Positions 21,638 to 35,336 of a stretch of DNA of 64,000 nt are shown here, piece after piece. The stretch lies in contig NZ_CP019044.1 in the NCBI RefSeq assembly GCF_001953055.1, forward strand, positions 1,612,001 to 1,676,000, written 5' to 3'. Under the pieces are notes generated by a model. It was not told the origin of the DNA. It was given only the letters and a program-made list of their open reading frames with translations, and did not search any database. Made by a program: the position numbers and the translations under genes. How positions within the stretch are numbered: position 1 is the first letter of the stretch; each line of letters starts with the position of its first letter. This stretch comes from Salaquimonas pukyongi (GTDB taxonomy: Bacteria; Pseudomonadota; Alphaproteobacteria; Rhizobiales; Rhizobiaceae).

Positions 21638-22087
21638 ATGACCGATTTCCCGCCGCCCGCAAAAGGTGCCGAACAGGAGGAAGGAGAAACCTTCCGCCCG
21701 AAATTCGATTCGGCAGGGCTGGTGACGGCAATTGCCTGCGATGGCGAAAGCGGCGAGGTTTTGATGCTCGCCCACATGAATGCCGAAGCCCTGCAAAAGA
21801 CGCTGGAAACCGGAAAGGCGCATTATTTCAGCCGCTCGCGCCAGGTGATCTGGCTCAAGGGTGAAACCTCCGGCAATGTACAGATGGTCGAGAGCCTCGC
21901 TACCGATTGCGACCAGGATGCGGTGCTGTTGAAGGTCCGCCAGCAAGGCACGGCGGCGGCGTGCCACACCGGCAGGATAAGCTGCTTTTACCGCACCGTG
22001 CGGCAGGACGGCAAAGGCGGCTATGCCCTCACCCTGGATGAACGTGAAAAACGCTTTGATTCGGACAAAGTATACGGCAAGGAATAG
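21638..22087 (+). CDS. hisI: Phosphoribosyl-AMP cyclohydrolase
   Basis: A 149-residue single-domain HisI, third step of histidine synthesis (opens the adenine ring of PR-AMP). The motifs MNAEALQKTLETGKAHYFSR and the Asp/Cys metal ligands ATDCDQDAVLL and AACHTGRISCFYR are visible. It is not fused to HisE, as usual in alphaproteobacteria, and follows folE by 45 bases. Confidence 0.96.
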   Translation: MTDFPPPAKGAEQEEGETFRPKFDSAGLVTAIACDGESGEVLMLAHMNAEALQKTLETGKAHYFSRSRQVIWLKGETSGNVQMVESLATDCDQDAVLLKVRQQGTAAACHTGRISCFYRTVRQDGKGGYALTLDEREKRFDSDKVYGKE

Positions 22088-22093
22088 ACCTGC

Positions 22094-22636
22094 CTACTCC
22101 GCCCATAATTCCGGCCGCATCCAGAATTCCGGCAAAAGCAGGCGGCCCTCTTCGGCAACATCCCCATCGCCAAGCGGCAGGGTCTGCCAGGCATCCGACC
22201 AGTTTTGCGGCAATTCGTATGGCGGCTTAACCCCTGCTCCCGGCCGGAACCCGAACCTGCTGTAATAGGACGGATCACCCAGTACGAATACCTGCTTGAC
22301 CTTCGCCGCTTGCAGCCGCTTCAATCCTTCTGCGATCATTGCGCTGCCAATTCCGCAGCGCTGATGGTTGGGATCAACGCCGACAGGTCCAAGCAGCGCG
22401 ATTTTCCGGCCGGTTCCCTCAATACTGCCAAGCGTGAACAAACAATGCCCTGCCCCGGCACCTTCCCTTTCTGCAACAAGCGACAATATCTCCGCGCTGC
22501 TGGTCAGCATGGCACGAACAAGGGGAAGCAGGTCCTCTTCGGGAAAGGCTGCCGGATACAGCAATTCAAGCCATGCAAGATCCCCGGGCCTGCTTTCCCG
22601 GATTGCCGGTTTGGATTTGACTTCGCTGTTCGCCAT
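22094..22636 (-). CDS. GNAT family N-acetyltransferase
   Basis: A 180-residue acetyltransferase with the acetyl-CoA loop VDPNHQRCGIGSAMIAEGL and a YYSRFGF segment typical of YhbS-like members. The substrate is unknown. The ATG at 22636 overlaps the stop of the upstream DUF2332 gene as TGATG, so the two are likely co-translated. It converges on hisI with six bases between stops. Confidence 0.9.
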   Translation of the reverse strand: MANSEVKSKPAIRESRPGDLAWLELLYPAAFPEEDLLPLVRAMLTSSAEILSLVAEREGAGAGHCLFTLGSIEGTGRKIALLGPVGVDPNHQRCGIGSAMIAEGLKRLQAAKVKQVFVLGDPSYYSRFGFRPGAGVKPPYELPQNWSDAWQTLPLGDGDVAEEGRLLLPEFWMRPELWAE

Positions 22637-23712
22637 CACGCTTTGGCCTGGCCGGGGTTGCGCCAGTCGATCCAGCTGCCGTGAAAGTCCACGCGGCCCA
22701 GTTCATGAACTTTGCCGTCAGGCCACAGGGTCAGTTGAAGCCTCGCGCCCGGCGCTTCGCTGCCGTCATTTTCCATCGATATGCGTGCCATCGGCGCTGA
22801 AGGGATTGCCCGCGCGCCATGTTCTGCCAACAGGGCTTCTCCCTGTTGTCTGGCCTGTTGGGGAAAATACTGCCAGGCGACCGTGTGTTGAAAGACCGTC
22901 ACGACGCCCTCGGAACGGGTTTCGAGTTTCCGTTCAAGCCAGGCGATGGCATCGCCCTGCTCAATTTCAACGCCGGTGGTGCGCACAAGGCCGATCGCAT
23001 TTCTGATCAGTGCCACCCGTTCCCTCTGGTCCGGCCAGATATAGGCCAACAGCCGCAACGCCTGAGCTTCATCCCTCACATCGATTGGCGCAAGATCACA
23101 GCCGCGGGCAGATTCGATGCTGACATCCGCCTTGACCGGAACATCGCCCTTCCATTGCGGCTTTAGAACCAGCCCCTCCTGCGGCCCGAGCATGAAAGCA
23201 TCTGTCTTCAGTCCATACCGCCCAGCCATGAGATTTAGCCCGGCGCTGGCACCCAGTTCGCAGACAGAAAGAGGAAGCGCAAACCGGGCAGCGATGGCGT
23301 GATAGGCCGCAATGAGCGCCACAGAGCGGCGTACTTCGTTCGTCTGCGGTGCATTGGCCAAAAACGCGATGATTGCAGCGCTGTTGCGCTCCATGGCACC
23401 TGTCAGCAATTGCCACAGCCCGTCATCACAATGCTGCGTGTGATCGAAATGCGGAGGATAGTTTTCCGCCAGAACCGGATCCCTGCCGGAGATGACAAGA
23501 TGGTTCAGCGCGCCGCACAATCTGAGTGCCACGCTGTCGGCCTGAATTTTCGGATCGCCCGGCCAGCCGAGCACATCTGCGCCGACCGGATTGCTTTCTT
23601 CAAGACGTTCGGCAAACAACCGGCACAACCGCGCAGTAAACGGCGAATCGAGCGCCTCACAGGCAATGGCCTGATCTGCAAACACCCTGCGGACCGCCTG
23701 CGGGTTTGCCAA
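22636..23712 (-). CDS. DUF2332 family protein
   Basis: A 358-residue soluble protein of unknown function. The family is recognisable from the CELGASAGLNLMAGRYG segment, which resembles a nucleotide- or SAM-binding loop, and from VFQHTVAWQYFP. The ORF opens with a TTG at 23712, five bases after the enolase stop, with AAAGG about nine bases upstream. A GTG slightly further inside is possible. It sits between eno and a GNAT gene, probably in one transcript with eno. Confidence 0.8.
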   Translation of the reverse strand: MANPQAVRRVFADQAIACEALDSPFTARLCRLFAERLEESNPVGADVLGWPGDPKIQADSVALRLCGALNHLVISGRDPVLAENYPPHFDHTQHCDDGLWQLLTGAMERNSAAIIAFLANAPQTNEVRRSVALIAAYHAIAARFALPLSVCELGASAGLNLMAGRYGLKTDAFMLGPQEGLVLKPQWKGDVPVKADVSIESARGCDLAPIDVRDEAQALRLLAYIWPDQRERVALIRNAIGLVRTTGVEIEQGDAIAWLERKLETRSEGVVTVFQHTVAWQYFPQQARQQGEALLAEHGARAIPSAPMARISMENDGSEAPGARLQLTLWPDGKVHELGRVDFHGSWIDWRNPGQAKA

Positions 23713-23717
23713 CGCGT

Positions 23718-25304
<1,587 letters not shown>

Positions 25305-25706
25305 ATGGTTGATCTGACACTGAACAAGAACATCGCTGACAACAACACCGTTTCGCCGGCCGCCGTGCTTGGCCAGGCATTCCTCCTGCCGGCTGCCATT
25401 TGCGTGGCAGGGGTCGCCCTTTTCTGGTCGCTTCCTGCCGAGGCCCAGTCCTTCCCCTGTGCGGAGGCTGAAAAGCCGGCCGAATTCGCCGTCTGCAACA
25501 ATGAGAACCTGCTCTCTCTGGACGAACGGCTCAGCAAGGTGTTCCAGTCTGCCTATGGGAAGGCCGGGACCGTGCCACAGCGCCAGTCGGTCACCAGGGA
25601 ACACAATGAATGGCTGAAAGTCCGCAACGCCTGCGGCGCGGATTTCACCTGCCTTGACTTGCGTTATCGCGAGCACATCGACCGCATGTCACAACGCGGC
25701 GCATAG
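25305..25706 (+). CDS. Small secreted LprI/DUF1311-like protein
   Basis: A 133-residue protein. Residues ~20-52 form a signal sequence ending PAEAQS. The mature part has the DUF1311/LprI pattern: four cysteines, FPCAEAEKPAEFAVCNN, LLSLDERLSKVFQSAY, a QRQSVTREHNEWLKVRNAC segment and CLDLRYREHI. The family includes lysozyme-inhibitor-like periplasmic proteins, but the function here is unproven. The ATG at 25305 is chosen because AGGTG sits upstream; a GTG at 25287 has no room for a ribosome site. Confidence 0.82.
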   Translation: MVDLTLNKNIADNNTVSPAAVLGQAFLLPAAICVAGVALFWSLPAEAQSFPCAEAEKPAEFAVCNNENLLSLDERLSKVFQSAYGKAGTVPQRQSVTREHNEWLKVRNACGADFTCLDLRYREHIDRMSQRGA

Positions 25707-25716
25707 GCTGCCCGCT

Positions 25717-26553
25717 TCAACCCTTCACAATCTGATCAATCGCCATCAGTTGCTCCAGCAGGCCGCGCATATCGGCCAGCCTGACCATGTTTGGCCCGTC
25801 CGAGGATGTGGTGTTGTCGGGATCGTCATGAGTCTCGATGAAGACGCCGGCAACGCCGGTTGCAACGGCCGCGCGGGCCAAAAACGGCACCATAGTGCGG
25901 TCACCGCCCGATGAGCCGCCCTGCCCGCCGGGGCTCTGCACCGAATGGGTGGCGTCGAAAACGATGGGCGCGCCGGTTTCGCGCGCCATGATCGGCAGTG
26001 CGCGCATGTCGGAAACCAGCGTATTGTAACCGAAGCTTGCCCCGCGTTCGGTGACGATCACATTGGCGTTGCCGCTATCGGTGACTTTCTTCACAACGTT
26101 CTGCATGTCCCAGGGCGCCAGGAATTGCCCTTTCTTGACATTGATCACCGAGCCGGTTTTGGCTGCTGCCACCAGCAGGTCGGTCTGGCGGCACAAAAAG
26201 GCCGGGATCTGCAGCATGTCCACATGCTTTGCCACCACGGCGCACGCTTCTGCCGTGTGAACGTCGGTGATGACCGCAACCCCCAGTTCCCGGCGCAGGT
26301 CATCGAAAATGGGCATGGAGGTTTCCAGCCCCGCCCCGCGCGTTGCGCCAAGGGACGTGCGGTTCGCCTTGTCATAGCTCGACTTGTAGACAAAGCCGAT
26401 GCCAAGTTCATCGGTCAGCGCTTTCAGACTGCCCGCCATGTCGAAGGCATGCTGGCGCGATTCAAGCTGGCAGGGACCGGCAATCAGCGACAAGGGACCG
26501 GTGTTGAAGAATTCGGTTTTGCCTACCGCCACTACGGCATTTGCCCCGCTCAT
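25717..26553 (-). CDS. kdsA: 3-deoxy-8-phosphooctulonate synthase (KDO-8-P synthase)
   Basis: A 278-residue enzyme condensing PEP and arabinose-5-phosphate for the KDO of lipopolysaccharide. Motifs [22 protein letters not shown], the [18 protein letters not shown] region and [14 protein letters not shown] are visible. Its start overlaps the stop of the upstream glyoxalase-like gene by ATGA. It ends ten bases from the convergent LprI-like gene. Confidence 0.97.
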   Translation of the reverse strand: MSGANAVVAVGKTEFFNTGPLSLIAGPCQLESRQHAFDMAGSLKALTDELGIGFVYKSSYDKANRTSLGATRGAGLETSMPIFDDLRRELGVAVITDVHTAEACAVVAKHVDMLQIPAFLCRQTDLLVAAAKTGSVINVKKGQFLAPWDMQNVVKKVTDSGNANVIVTERGASFGYNTLVSDMRALPIMARETGAPIVFDATHSVQSPGGQGGSSGGDRTMVPFLARAAVATGVAGVFIETHDDPDNTTSSDGPNMVRLADMRGLLEQLMAIDQIVKG

Positions 26554-27449
26554 TTTGCGGCCTCCTCAAAGGCGATGACGCACCCCTGCCCCGGGGCATG
26601 ATCGACCACCACGCGCTGGGCAATCCGCCGGCAGGCAACCTTGTTCTTCCTGAGCAGCTTTTCGGTCTGTCCGAGGTCCTTGACCGCGACCGAGAAGGCG
26701 CGAAACCGCAGCCCCCGCCCATGGCAGCCGCTTTCAATGCCATACCAGGCGCCAAGCCCCTTCGCCGTGTAGACGGCCACATTGGCATTGGCTGCCTCCA
26801 GTTCGATGCCGAAGGAATGGGCATTGACGTCGCGCTGGTTGAGCACCTCCTGCAGGAAATACTGGAAGTCGCTCGGATTGGGTTCGCCCAGCGCAAGTTC
26901 GCTAATACCGATGGCTCCGTTTTCATGCTCTGCCAGTTTGCCGCGTTTTGCCGGCGGCGCCTTCACGCGCTCACAGGTAAAAACGAAGCTGTCGGGTGAT
27001 CTGAGATCGGCAGCGAAGGCGAGCTTGAAGCTGGCCGTGCTTTTCTTGCCGCTGGCGCTTTCAAAGATGCGCGAGAATGTCAGCTTCCTGCCGCCGGAAA
27101 TGCCCAGCTTTCGAAACAGCTTGTGATCGCCATCGGCATCTTTCGTTGCCAGCACGAAGGCTGAAAACCCTTCATCGCCCCTGCGAAAGCGGAAGGCCTG
27201 GTCGCGCGCGACAAACACATTGCCCTTGAGCGCCTGGGTCTCGCAGATTTCCCGTTTGTAAATCGCAAGCGGCTCCAGATAGGTGCCGTCTTCAAAAAAG
27301 ACACAGGCGTTCTCGGTACCGAAGGGATGTATCGCGTCGGGCGCGACGCTAAAGCCCAGTTGCCCAAGGCGCTGCCGCGCCAGTTCAAGACCGGCAACTG
27401 GCAGGACGAGGTGGTCGACGCTGCGCGCTTTGCGGGGAGAAACTGCCAT
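26550..27449 (-). CDS. Glyoxalase-like (VOC) domain protein
   Basis: A 299-residue protein opening [21 protein letters not shown] at 27449. The first ~180 residues look like a Glyoxalase_3-type vicinal-oxygen-chelate domain ([42 protein letters not shown]); a second, weaker half follows. The specific reaction is unknown. The in-frame extension upstream to 27530 is not supported. It is translationally coupled to kdsA. Confidence 0.85.
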   Translation of the reverse strand: MAVSPRKARSVDHLVLPVAGLELARQRLGQLGFSVAPDAIHPFGTENACVFFEDGTYLEPLAIYKREICETQALKGNVFVARDQAFRFRRGDEGFSAFVLATKDADGDHKLFRKLGISGGRKLTFSRIFESASGKKSTASFKLAFAADLRSPDSFVFTCERVKAPPAKRGKLAEHENGAIGISELALGEPNPSDFQYFLQEVLNQRDVNAHSFGIELEAANANVAVYTAKGLGAWYGIESGCHGRGLRFRAFSVAVKDLGQTEKLLRKNKVACRRIAQRVVVDHAPGQGCVIAFEEAAK

Positions 27450-27581
27450 AAGTGAAAGTCCGCATGCTGTTGGAGAAACCGCCAGCCGGTTTGCCCGATC
27501 ACGGCACGGTTGGCAAGGGAGTGACACCATGTAGGCTGTGGGTCATCGTGCTGTTGTGGTCAGGACCCTCAGCGATCCAAA

Positions 27582-28973
27582 TCAATTCCCCTGATCTGAA
27601 GCCGTCACATTGGAAACAGAATCTGCCTCCTGATTGGGGATGGTGACGGGCGGGCGAACGGGTATGGCACTTGCTACCCCACCCAGCACCACCTTGCCGG
27701 TAACCGAAAGCGTGGCAGGCTGACCTTCTTTGGCATCCGCCGGCACCCTGCCTTCCGCTGCTTGCGGCTGCAACGGATTTTGCTCCGGCACGGCGACAAT
27801 GGTTCCATCTTCAAGTTCGGCGCGCCCCTGCATGGTAACCTCACCGCTTTCAGCAAGGCCAATGGGCGGTTTTTCAATCAACAGACCGAAAGGATCGGGA
27901 CCCGTGGCATTGCCGAGCGCAAGCGCAACCGGTTCCGGCGCGTTGACCGGGTCGGTGAAATAGAGCGCCTGGCGTTCCTTCAGCGTGGGACGCAGTATCG
28001 GAAAATAGTTTATAGCCAGATCTTCCCGTTCCAATTGGTCCAGCGTTCCATCGCCACGGCCGCAAACCGCATCGCTGATATCGACGGGCGCAACCGGCAC
28101 ATCGCTTGCAGGCCATTCGTAAATGTTGGGCAGGCCGTGAGCGCGTACCCGGCGCGAGGCCGCCGTCAGCAGTTCGGCAGCGCGCACGTTGCGTTCCCTG
28201 GCCGAACGGTGTCCCAGGACAACCGCGACCAGTTCGCGGCCGTTTATTCTGGCGCTGGCAACGATGCTCACGCCGCCAGCGCAGATAAAGCCGGTCTTCA
28301 TGCCCGTCGTTCCGGCAAAGCGCCGCAGCAGCGCGTTGTGGTTTTTCAACCTTCTGTTGCCAACCTTGATGGCGTGAATGTCAAACAGGCCCGATTGCTC
28401 GGCAAACTCCGTCTTCAGGCGGATGGCCAGCAATGCCAGATCGCGCGCGCTGGAATACTGGTTTGGATCGTGCAGACCATGGGCATTGACCCAATTGGAA
28501 TCCACCATGCCGATTTCCCGCGCATAGCCGTTCATCATGCCGGCAAAGGCGGCTTCGCTGCCACCTATCGATTCGCCCAGCGCGGTGGCAACGTCATTGG
28601 CCGATTTTACCATCAGGATCTTTAGCGCCGTCTCCACCGTCAATATGGTTTTCCACGGAAAGCCCATTTTCGACGGCGGTTCATTTGATGCCTTGGCCGA
28701 AATGCGAACCGGCGAGCGCAGCGTGATCGCGCCGCGGCGGATTTCCCGCAGCACGGTATAGGTGGTCATCAGCTTGGTCAGGGAAGCCGGAAACCAGCGG
28801 TCAGTGGCCCGCGATTGCGTCAGTACCGCACCGGTTCGCGCATCGGCGACCAGATGCGGTCCTGCACTTGCCGCAACAACCGCTAAGACGAGCAGCCAAA
28901 ACACAGACAGCGCAGCAACGCTGATTCTGGCAGCCGTTAGGCAATGCAAAGCCATAGGGAAAAACCGGACCAT
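27582..28973 (-). CDS. D-alanyl-D-alanine carboxypeptidase (PBP5/6-like)
   Basis: A 463-residue periplasmic serine peptidase that trims peptidoglycan stem peptides. The catalytic set is complete: SxxK in PASLTKLMTTYT, SxN in KSANDVATALGES, and KTG in GMKTGFICAGG. A hydrophobic N-terminal segment (VAALSVFWLLVLAVVAASAG) acts as signal peptide. The last ~190 residues are longer than in E. coli DacA and do not match a domain I can name. I chose the ATG at 28973; 28955 and 29021 are alternatives. Confidence 0.92.
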   Translation of the reverse strand: MVRFFPMALHCLTAARISVAALSVFWLLVLAVVAASAGPHLVADARTGAVLTQSRATDRWFPASLTKLMTTYTVLREIRRGAITLRSPVRISAKASNEPPSKMGFPWKTILTVETALKILMVKSANDVATALGESIGGSEAAFAGMMNGYAREIGMVDSNWVNAHGLHDPNQYSSARDLALLAIRLKTEFAEQSGLFDIHAIKVGNRRLKNHNALLRRFAGTTGMKTGFICAGGVSIVASARINGRELVAVVLGHRSARERNVRAAELLTAASRRVRAHGLPNIYEWPASDVPVAPVDISDAVCGRGDGTLDQLEREDLAINYFPILRPTLKERQALYFTDPVNAPEPVALALGNATGPDPFGLLIEKPPIGLAESGEVTMQGRAELEDGTIVAVPEQNPLQPQAAEGRVPADAKEGQPATLSVTGKVVLGGVASAIPVRPPVTIPNQEADSVSNVTASDQGN

Positions 28974-29098
28974 GGACACCAACTCAAACCCCGACAAGAT
29001 TGTTCCATGCCCCTGCAGCAAGGGTATCTGCAGAACGATCTTGGTTCAAGTGTGGCGAAAGATATCTGACAGATTGCCGCGACGGCCCTGGCAGCCGT

Positions 29099-30073
29099 TC
29101 AGCAGCGCAGCAGCACATTGCCCGTTGCCGTGCCTGATTCCACGCGCTCATGCGCTCTGGCAGCCTCGGCCAACGGCAGGACCGCATCAATCGCAATGTC
29201 GAGCCCGGCGCCCAGCGCCCTTTCCAGCCGATCCATGGCGGCCTTGCGCTCTTTTGCCAGCAATTCATAGACGACAAAAAAGCTGAGGCGATGGCAGTTG
29301 AACAGCGCCTGGCGGAAGTCAAAGGAAACCTGGCCCATCTCGTTGGAACCGTAGCCGATCAGCACCCCATGGGGTTTTAATACGCCCTGTCCCAGCAGCC
29401 TCGCAGTGGAGGAAAAATCCATGTCGATGATGGCGTCCACCGGCGCACCGCCATTGGCTTCAAGCACGGCTTTCGCAAGTTCATCAACATAGGGATCAAG
29501 CACCCTGTCGCAGCCCGCCTTGTCCGCCAGGTCGCGGCGGCGGGCAGATGCCGTGCCGATGACGGTAAAGCCCGCCTGTTTGGCCATCTGGCAGGCAAGA
29601 TTGCCCACCGCATTGCCCGCACCGGTCACAAGAACCGCTCTTGCATCGGTTTCAGCGCTCAGCAGTTCGGCCGCATGGGCCGCCGTCATGCCGGGAATGC
29701 CCAGGCAGGCCGCCGCTTCCAGCGAAACGCCCTGCGGCAGCTTCACCGCCTGATCTGCCGGCAGGGCGGCATATTCCGCCGCCGTACCGTCAGGGCGCTG
29801 CCAGGCCGCATTCCAGGTCCATACACGTTCGCCAATGCGGGAAACATCAACCCCCTCGCCCACCGCCTCAACCGTGCCGGAACCGTCGGAATGGGGGATT
29901 TGATAGGCGCCAGCCAGCGGCCGCGCTGCGCGCGATTTCACATCGGACGGATTGACCCCGGAAAAGGCGAGCTCCACCAGCACTTCGCCAGCCTCTGGGA
30001 TTGGTTTTGGTTTTTCGCCAATCTCGATGACCTCGCCGGCCGGGCCGTTACGCGTATAGAAAGCAGCTTTCAT
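29099..30073 (-). CDS. NADPH:quinone oxidoreductase (zinc-free MDR family)
   Basis: A 324-residue medium-chain oxidoreductase. The N-terminus MKAAFYTRNGPAGEV and the segment VNPSDVKSRAARPL are typical of quinone oxidoreductases; the NADPH-binding loop is VLVTGAGNAVGNLACQMAK. The zinc-ligand cysteines of alcohol dehydrogenases are missing. The substrate is unknown. It lies ten bases after pyrG on the same strand. Confidence 0.9.
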   Translation of the reverse strand: MKAAFYTRNGPAGEVIEIGEKPKPIPEAGEVLVELAFSGVNPSDVKSRAARPLAGAYQIPHSDGSGTVEAVGEGVDVSRIGERVWTWNAAWQRPDGTAAEYAALPADQAVKLPQGVSLEAAACLGIPGMTAAHAAELLSAETDARAVLVTGAGNAVGNLACQMAKQAGFTVIGTASARRRDLADKAGCDRVLDPYVDELAKAVLEANGGAPVDAIIDMDFSSTARLLGQGVLKPHGVLIGYGSNEMGQVSFDFRQALFNCHRLSFFVVYELLAKERKAAMDRLERALGAGLDIAIDAVLPLAEAARAHERVESGTATGNVLLRC

Positions 30074-30083
30074 CAGCCCCGCC

Positions 30084-31724
<1,641 letters not shown>

Positions 31725-31782
31725 TTAACCCGAGTCTTCAGATTCGCAAAGCGGAAATTCCGCACAACGTCCTTTTTCACAG

Positions 31783-31808
31783 AAAAACGCCCGGCCAATT
31801 GACCGGGC
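31783..31808 (-). terminator. Rho-independent terminator after secG
   Basis: On the minus strand GCCCGG (31808-31803) pairs with CCGGGC (31794-31789) over an eight-base loop, and is followed by five T (31787-31783). It lies 29 bases past the secG stop and separates secG from pyrG. Confidence 0.8.
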
Positions 31809-31836
31809 ATCTTCGAATTTTTCCTGTCAAAAGCCG

Positions 31837-32187
31837 TTACTGGCTTGAGGGCGCTGCCGGTTCGCCGCTTTCAGGCTGTTTTTCCGATTCCGGCGTGATC
31901 GCATCAAGGATCGAACCGCCATCCTGGGTTTCGACCGGGACCTGATCGAGAATATCGGCAGAGCCGCCGCTTACCTTGGCATAGATGCCAAGCCCGACGG
32001 AGGTGGCAAAAAAAGCTGCCGCCAGGATCGAGGTCGTGCGGGTCAGCGCATTGGCAGCACCGCGCGCCGACATGAAGCCGCCACCGCCGCCAATGCCAAG
32101 CGCACCGCCTTCCGAGCGCTGCAACAGCACCACGATAACAAGGGCAACGACCACCATCAGGTGGATGACGATCAGAACGGTTTCCAT
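31837..32187 (-). CDS. secG: Preprotein translocase subunit SecG
   Basis: A 116-residue two-helix membrane protein that assists SecYE in protein export. The family core LLQRSEGGALGIGGGGG and the SARGAANALTRTTSILAAAFF helix are clear. The acidic tail of about 45 residues is variable in the family. I use the ATG at 32187 (METVLIVIHLMVV); the longer frame upstream is not supported. Confidence 0.96.
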   Translation of the reverse strand: METVLIVIHLMVVVALVIVVLLQRSEGGALGIGGGGGFMSARGAANALTRTTSILAAAFFATSVGLGIYAKVSGGSADILDQVPVETQDGGSILDAITPESEKQPESGEPAAPSSQ

Positions 32188-32336
32188 TGGAGTTTCCTCG
32201 GGGGAAGTTTCCTGCAGTCCGCACCCATAAGGTTCGATGCGGCCAATCGGTTTGCGCCTATCTAAAGACAGAAGCGGCAAGTTTCAAGTGCGCCGGCACG
32301 CGGTTGTTCATACCCGCCTGCGGCTGGCAATTGCCG

Positions 32337-33100
32337 TCAGATTTCAAGATAGGCCGCAGCAATGCCAAGCAGGTCTTCGGCTTTAAGGCTTGCCCCGCCC
32401 ACCAGGGCTCCGTCCACATTTGCAACCGCCATCAGTTCCCTTGCATTGCCGGGCTTTACCGAGCCGCCGTAAAGCAGCCGGATGGACTTGCCCGCTTCGT
32501 TGTAACGGCTGACGAGCTCCGAGCGGATAAAGGCATGGGCTTCGGCAACATCTTCAGCTGTGGGTGTCAGCCCGGTGCCGATCGCCCAGACCGGCTCATA
32601 GGCCATCACCAACTCGCCCTGCTCCCAGGCATCAGGCAAGGAGCCGGCAAGCTGTTCCTTCAGCACATCAAGGGTCTTTCCCCCTTGCGCTCGTCTTCCG
32701 TCTCGCCGATGCACACAATGGTCTGTAGCCCCTGGCCAAGCCCCGCCACCGCCTTTTCGCGCACCACGGCGCTGGTTTCCCCATGGTCTGCACGGCGCTC
32801 AGAATGGCCGACAATGACCGCACTGCCGCCTGCATCGGCGATCATCTCGGCGGATATATCGCCGGTATGGGCTCCGCAAGCCTTTGCATGACAGTCCTGT
32901 GCACCGGTTTTAAGCCTGCCGTTGCTTGCCACTTCACCGGCCTGAAACAATAGCGTTGCCGGAACGCAGACCAGCATATCGATCTTCTCCTGAAGATCCG
33001 GCCCGTAACCGGTGTTCATGGCGCTCAATTCGGCAAGGCTCGCGGAGGTACCGTTCATCTTCCAGTTTCCCGCCACAAGCGGCTTGATGCCAGGTGTCAT
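32337..33100 (-). pseudogene. tpiA: Triose-phosphate isomerase, broken by one frameshift
   Basis: Starts at the ATG at 33100 (MTPGIKPLVAGNWKMNG). The first half contains the catalytic Lys (GNWKMNG) and His (VGHSERR). The second half, in another frame, contains the catalytic Glu ([11 protein letters not shown]) and the phosphate loop ([10 protein letters not shown]). The frame is lost at the C-run 32680-32684: five G on the coding strand, where six would join ETEDERKG directly to [11 protein letters not shown] and give a normal 254-residue enzyme. As written, the first frame stops after a nonsense tail. Both halves are fully conserved, so the gene is either freshly broken or miscalled by one base. 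Confidence 0.93.
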
Positions 33101-33370
33101 GAGATCATTCCTTCCGGGTATAAAACCCTGCTGCAACGTTGGAGCACATAAGACTGGCGGCGCGATTACCACAGGCGGCAGCGCCAGATAAAGCCTTCTT
33201 GCAAGCCTTGTGGCAGTTTGTCCGGTGAAGAAGACAGCGTACCGGTAAATCAGTCTATCGCAACAAGCCGGTTGAGCCGCGTCACCGCAGACAGTATAGA
33301 AACCGCAAAACCCATGAAACCGGCGGCAGCGGGTGCAAGAAGCCCGGCCGCATCAAAAACGGATGTTTTC

Positions 33371-35269
33371 ATGCTCAGCATGCTGCGCGAAGCGACTCGT
33401 GGATGGGTCGCCAAAATCCTTCTTGTCCTGCTGGTTGCAAGTTTTGCCGTGTGGGGCGTTTCCGGTTCGATCCTTTCCGGCAACACTGCATCGGTCATTA
33501 CCGTGGGCGATACCCGCGTCACGCCGATTGAGCTGCGCCTTGCCTATGACCGGCAGCTGAACCAGTTGCAGCGCCAGTTTGGCACCCGGCTGACCCGCGA
33601 ACAGGCCGACGCCTTCGGCCTGACCGGCAACGTGATCTCGCAGCTTGTCAGCGGCGCCGTGCTTGATGAAGCCGCGCGCAAGATGAAGCTCGGCATTTCT
33701 TCCGACCGGCTGGCCGGCATTATCGGCGAAGATGAGACGTTTCGCGATGCCACGGGCCGCTTTTCCCGCGATCAGCTGCGCCGGGCGCTGGCCTCCATCG
33801 GCATGAGCGAGGAGGAATATGTCGAAACCCGCAAGGCGGTCGCATTGCGCAACCAGATCATTGAGGCAACCGCCGGCGAAACGCCCCTTCCCGACGCTTA
33901 TTTCGATCTTTTGTCCGCCTACCAGGGCGAAGAGCGCAAATTCGACTATGTGGTGATCAGCGACGGCGACATTGGGCAGATTGCCGATCCCGATGAAGCG
34001 GAGCTCAAGGAATATTACGAAGGCAATCTTGATGCCTACCGGGCACCGGAATTCCGCAAATTGCTGATCGTCAAGCTGGAAGCAGCCGACATCGCCGACG
34101 AAGCTGCCATCAGCGACGAGGAAATTGCCGCCGAATACGAGGCACGCAAGGCCTCTTACAGCGAGCCTGAAAAGCGCACGATCCAGCAGCTGGTTTTCAC
34201 CAGCCGGGAAGAAGCCGAGGCAGCAGCGCAAAAACTGGCGGATGGCGCAAGCTTTGAAAGCCTGCTGGCCGAGCAGGGCAAGACGGCTGGCGATGTCAGT
34301 CTTGGCACGCTTGCCAAGGCCGGCATTCCCGATACCGCCATCGCTGAAGCTGCTTTTGCTGCAGCACTCAACACGCCCACCGAGCCGGTGGACGGCCTTT
34401 TTGGAACGGCGATCCTCAATGTGACAGAGATCATCCCCGGCAGCACGAAACCGCTCACCGAGGTTGCCGGAGAAATTCGCAGAACACTGGCGCTGGCCAG
34501 GGCAGAGGACGAGATATTCGAAACCCATGACCAGTTGGAAGATGAACGCGCTGCCGGTGAAACCCTTCAGAAGGCCGCAGAAATCGTTGGTCTCAAGCCG
34601 CGCGTGATTGATGCGGTCGACCGTACAGCCCGCGACAGGCAGGGCAACATCATCTCCGACATTCCCCAGTCGCAGGAAGTGCTTTCGGAAGCCTTTGAAA
34701 TCGACCCCGGTTTCGAGATCAACGCAATTTCCATTGGCACTGAAGGTTTTGTCTGGGTCGATGTGCTGGAGATCGAGCCCGAGCGCCAGAAGCCCTTTGA
34801 AGAAGTGCGCGAACAGGTTGAGGCCGACTGGCTGGAAGCCGAGAAGGCAAAGGCGGTCGCTGCCCTTGCCGAAACCTTTCGTGAGCGCCTTCAATCCGGC
34901 GGTGAGTTCAATTCCCTGATCGAGGAACTGATCCCCGCGGGGGATGGTGAAGCGAAAAAAGTGGTTCAGCAAACCCAGGCGCTCAACCGTCTGGCAACGG
35001 CGCCCGGCCTGCCCCAACCGGTGATCGCGGCCGGTTTCTCGCAACCTGAGGGCAGCGTTGTCGCACTACAGCGCAATTCGCCGCTCGACTGGGTTGTGCT
35101 GCGGGTCGCGGCCGTCAATGCCGGCAGTTCACCGGTCGATGAGGCAGCCCGCAGCGCAGCCGCCCAGCAGGCGGGCGATGACATCGTCAACCAGTTGATT
35201 TCGCGCCTGCGACAGGATGAAACCATCACCATAAACCAGCCGGTGATCCGTCAGGTGCTGGCACAATGA
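33371..35269 (+). CDS. ppiD: Peptidyl-prolyl isomerase / periplasmic folding chaperone (PpiD-like)
   Basis: A 632-residue membrane-anchored protein. The start [19 protein letters not shown] matches the family, with one transmembrane anchor at residues ~12-34 ([17 protein letters not shown]). A SurA_N-type chaperone domain and a parvulin-like domain (~residues 245-350, [20 protein letters not shown]) follow, then a second helical region. It assists folding of outer-membrane and secreted proteins at the periplasmic face. Frames open further upstream (33218 TTG, 33314 ATG), but their residues do not look like the family. Divergent from tpiA. Confidence 0.9.
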   Translation: MLSMLREATRGWVAKILLVLLVASFAVWGVSGSILSGNTASVITVGDTRVTPIELRLAYDRQLNQLQRQFGTRLTREQADAFGLTGNVISQLVSGAVLDEAARKMKLGISSDRLAGIIGEDETFRDATGRFSRDQLRRALASIGMSEEEYVETRKAVALRNQIIEATAGETPLPDAYFDLLSAYQGEERKFDYVVISDGDIGQIADPDEAELKEYYEGNLDAYRAPEFRKLLIVKLEAADIADEAAISDEEIAAEYEARKASYSEPEKRTIQQLVFTSREEAEAAAQKLADGASFESLLAEQGKTAGDVSLGTLAKAGIPDTAIAEAAFAAALNTPTEPVDGLFGTAILNVTEIIPGSTKPLTEVAGEIRRTLALARAEDEIFETHDQLEDERAAGETLQKAAEIVGLKPRVIDAVDRTARDRQGNIISDIPQSQEVLSEAFEIDPGFEINAISIGTEGFVWVDVLEIEPERQKPFEEVREQVEADWLEAEKAKAVAALAETFRERLQSGGEFNSLIEELIPAGDGEAKKVVQQTQALNRLATAPGLPQPVIAAGFSQPEGSVVALQRNSPLDWVVLRVAAVNAGSSPVDEAARSAAAQQAGDDIVNQLISRLRQDETITINQPVIRQVLAQ

Positions 35270-35336
35270 CCATGAACCGGGCAGAGACCGGTCGTCCGGC
35301 AGCCTAAAAAGGCAGCACAAACAACGGAACAGGCAA

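Noticed and set aside
32680-32684. Programmed ribosomal frameshifting in tpiA
   Set aside because: The site is not a standard slippery heptamer, no stimulatory hairpin is evident, and no family precedent is known; the same five-G pattern in tgt favours error or mutation.
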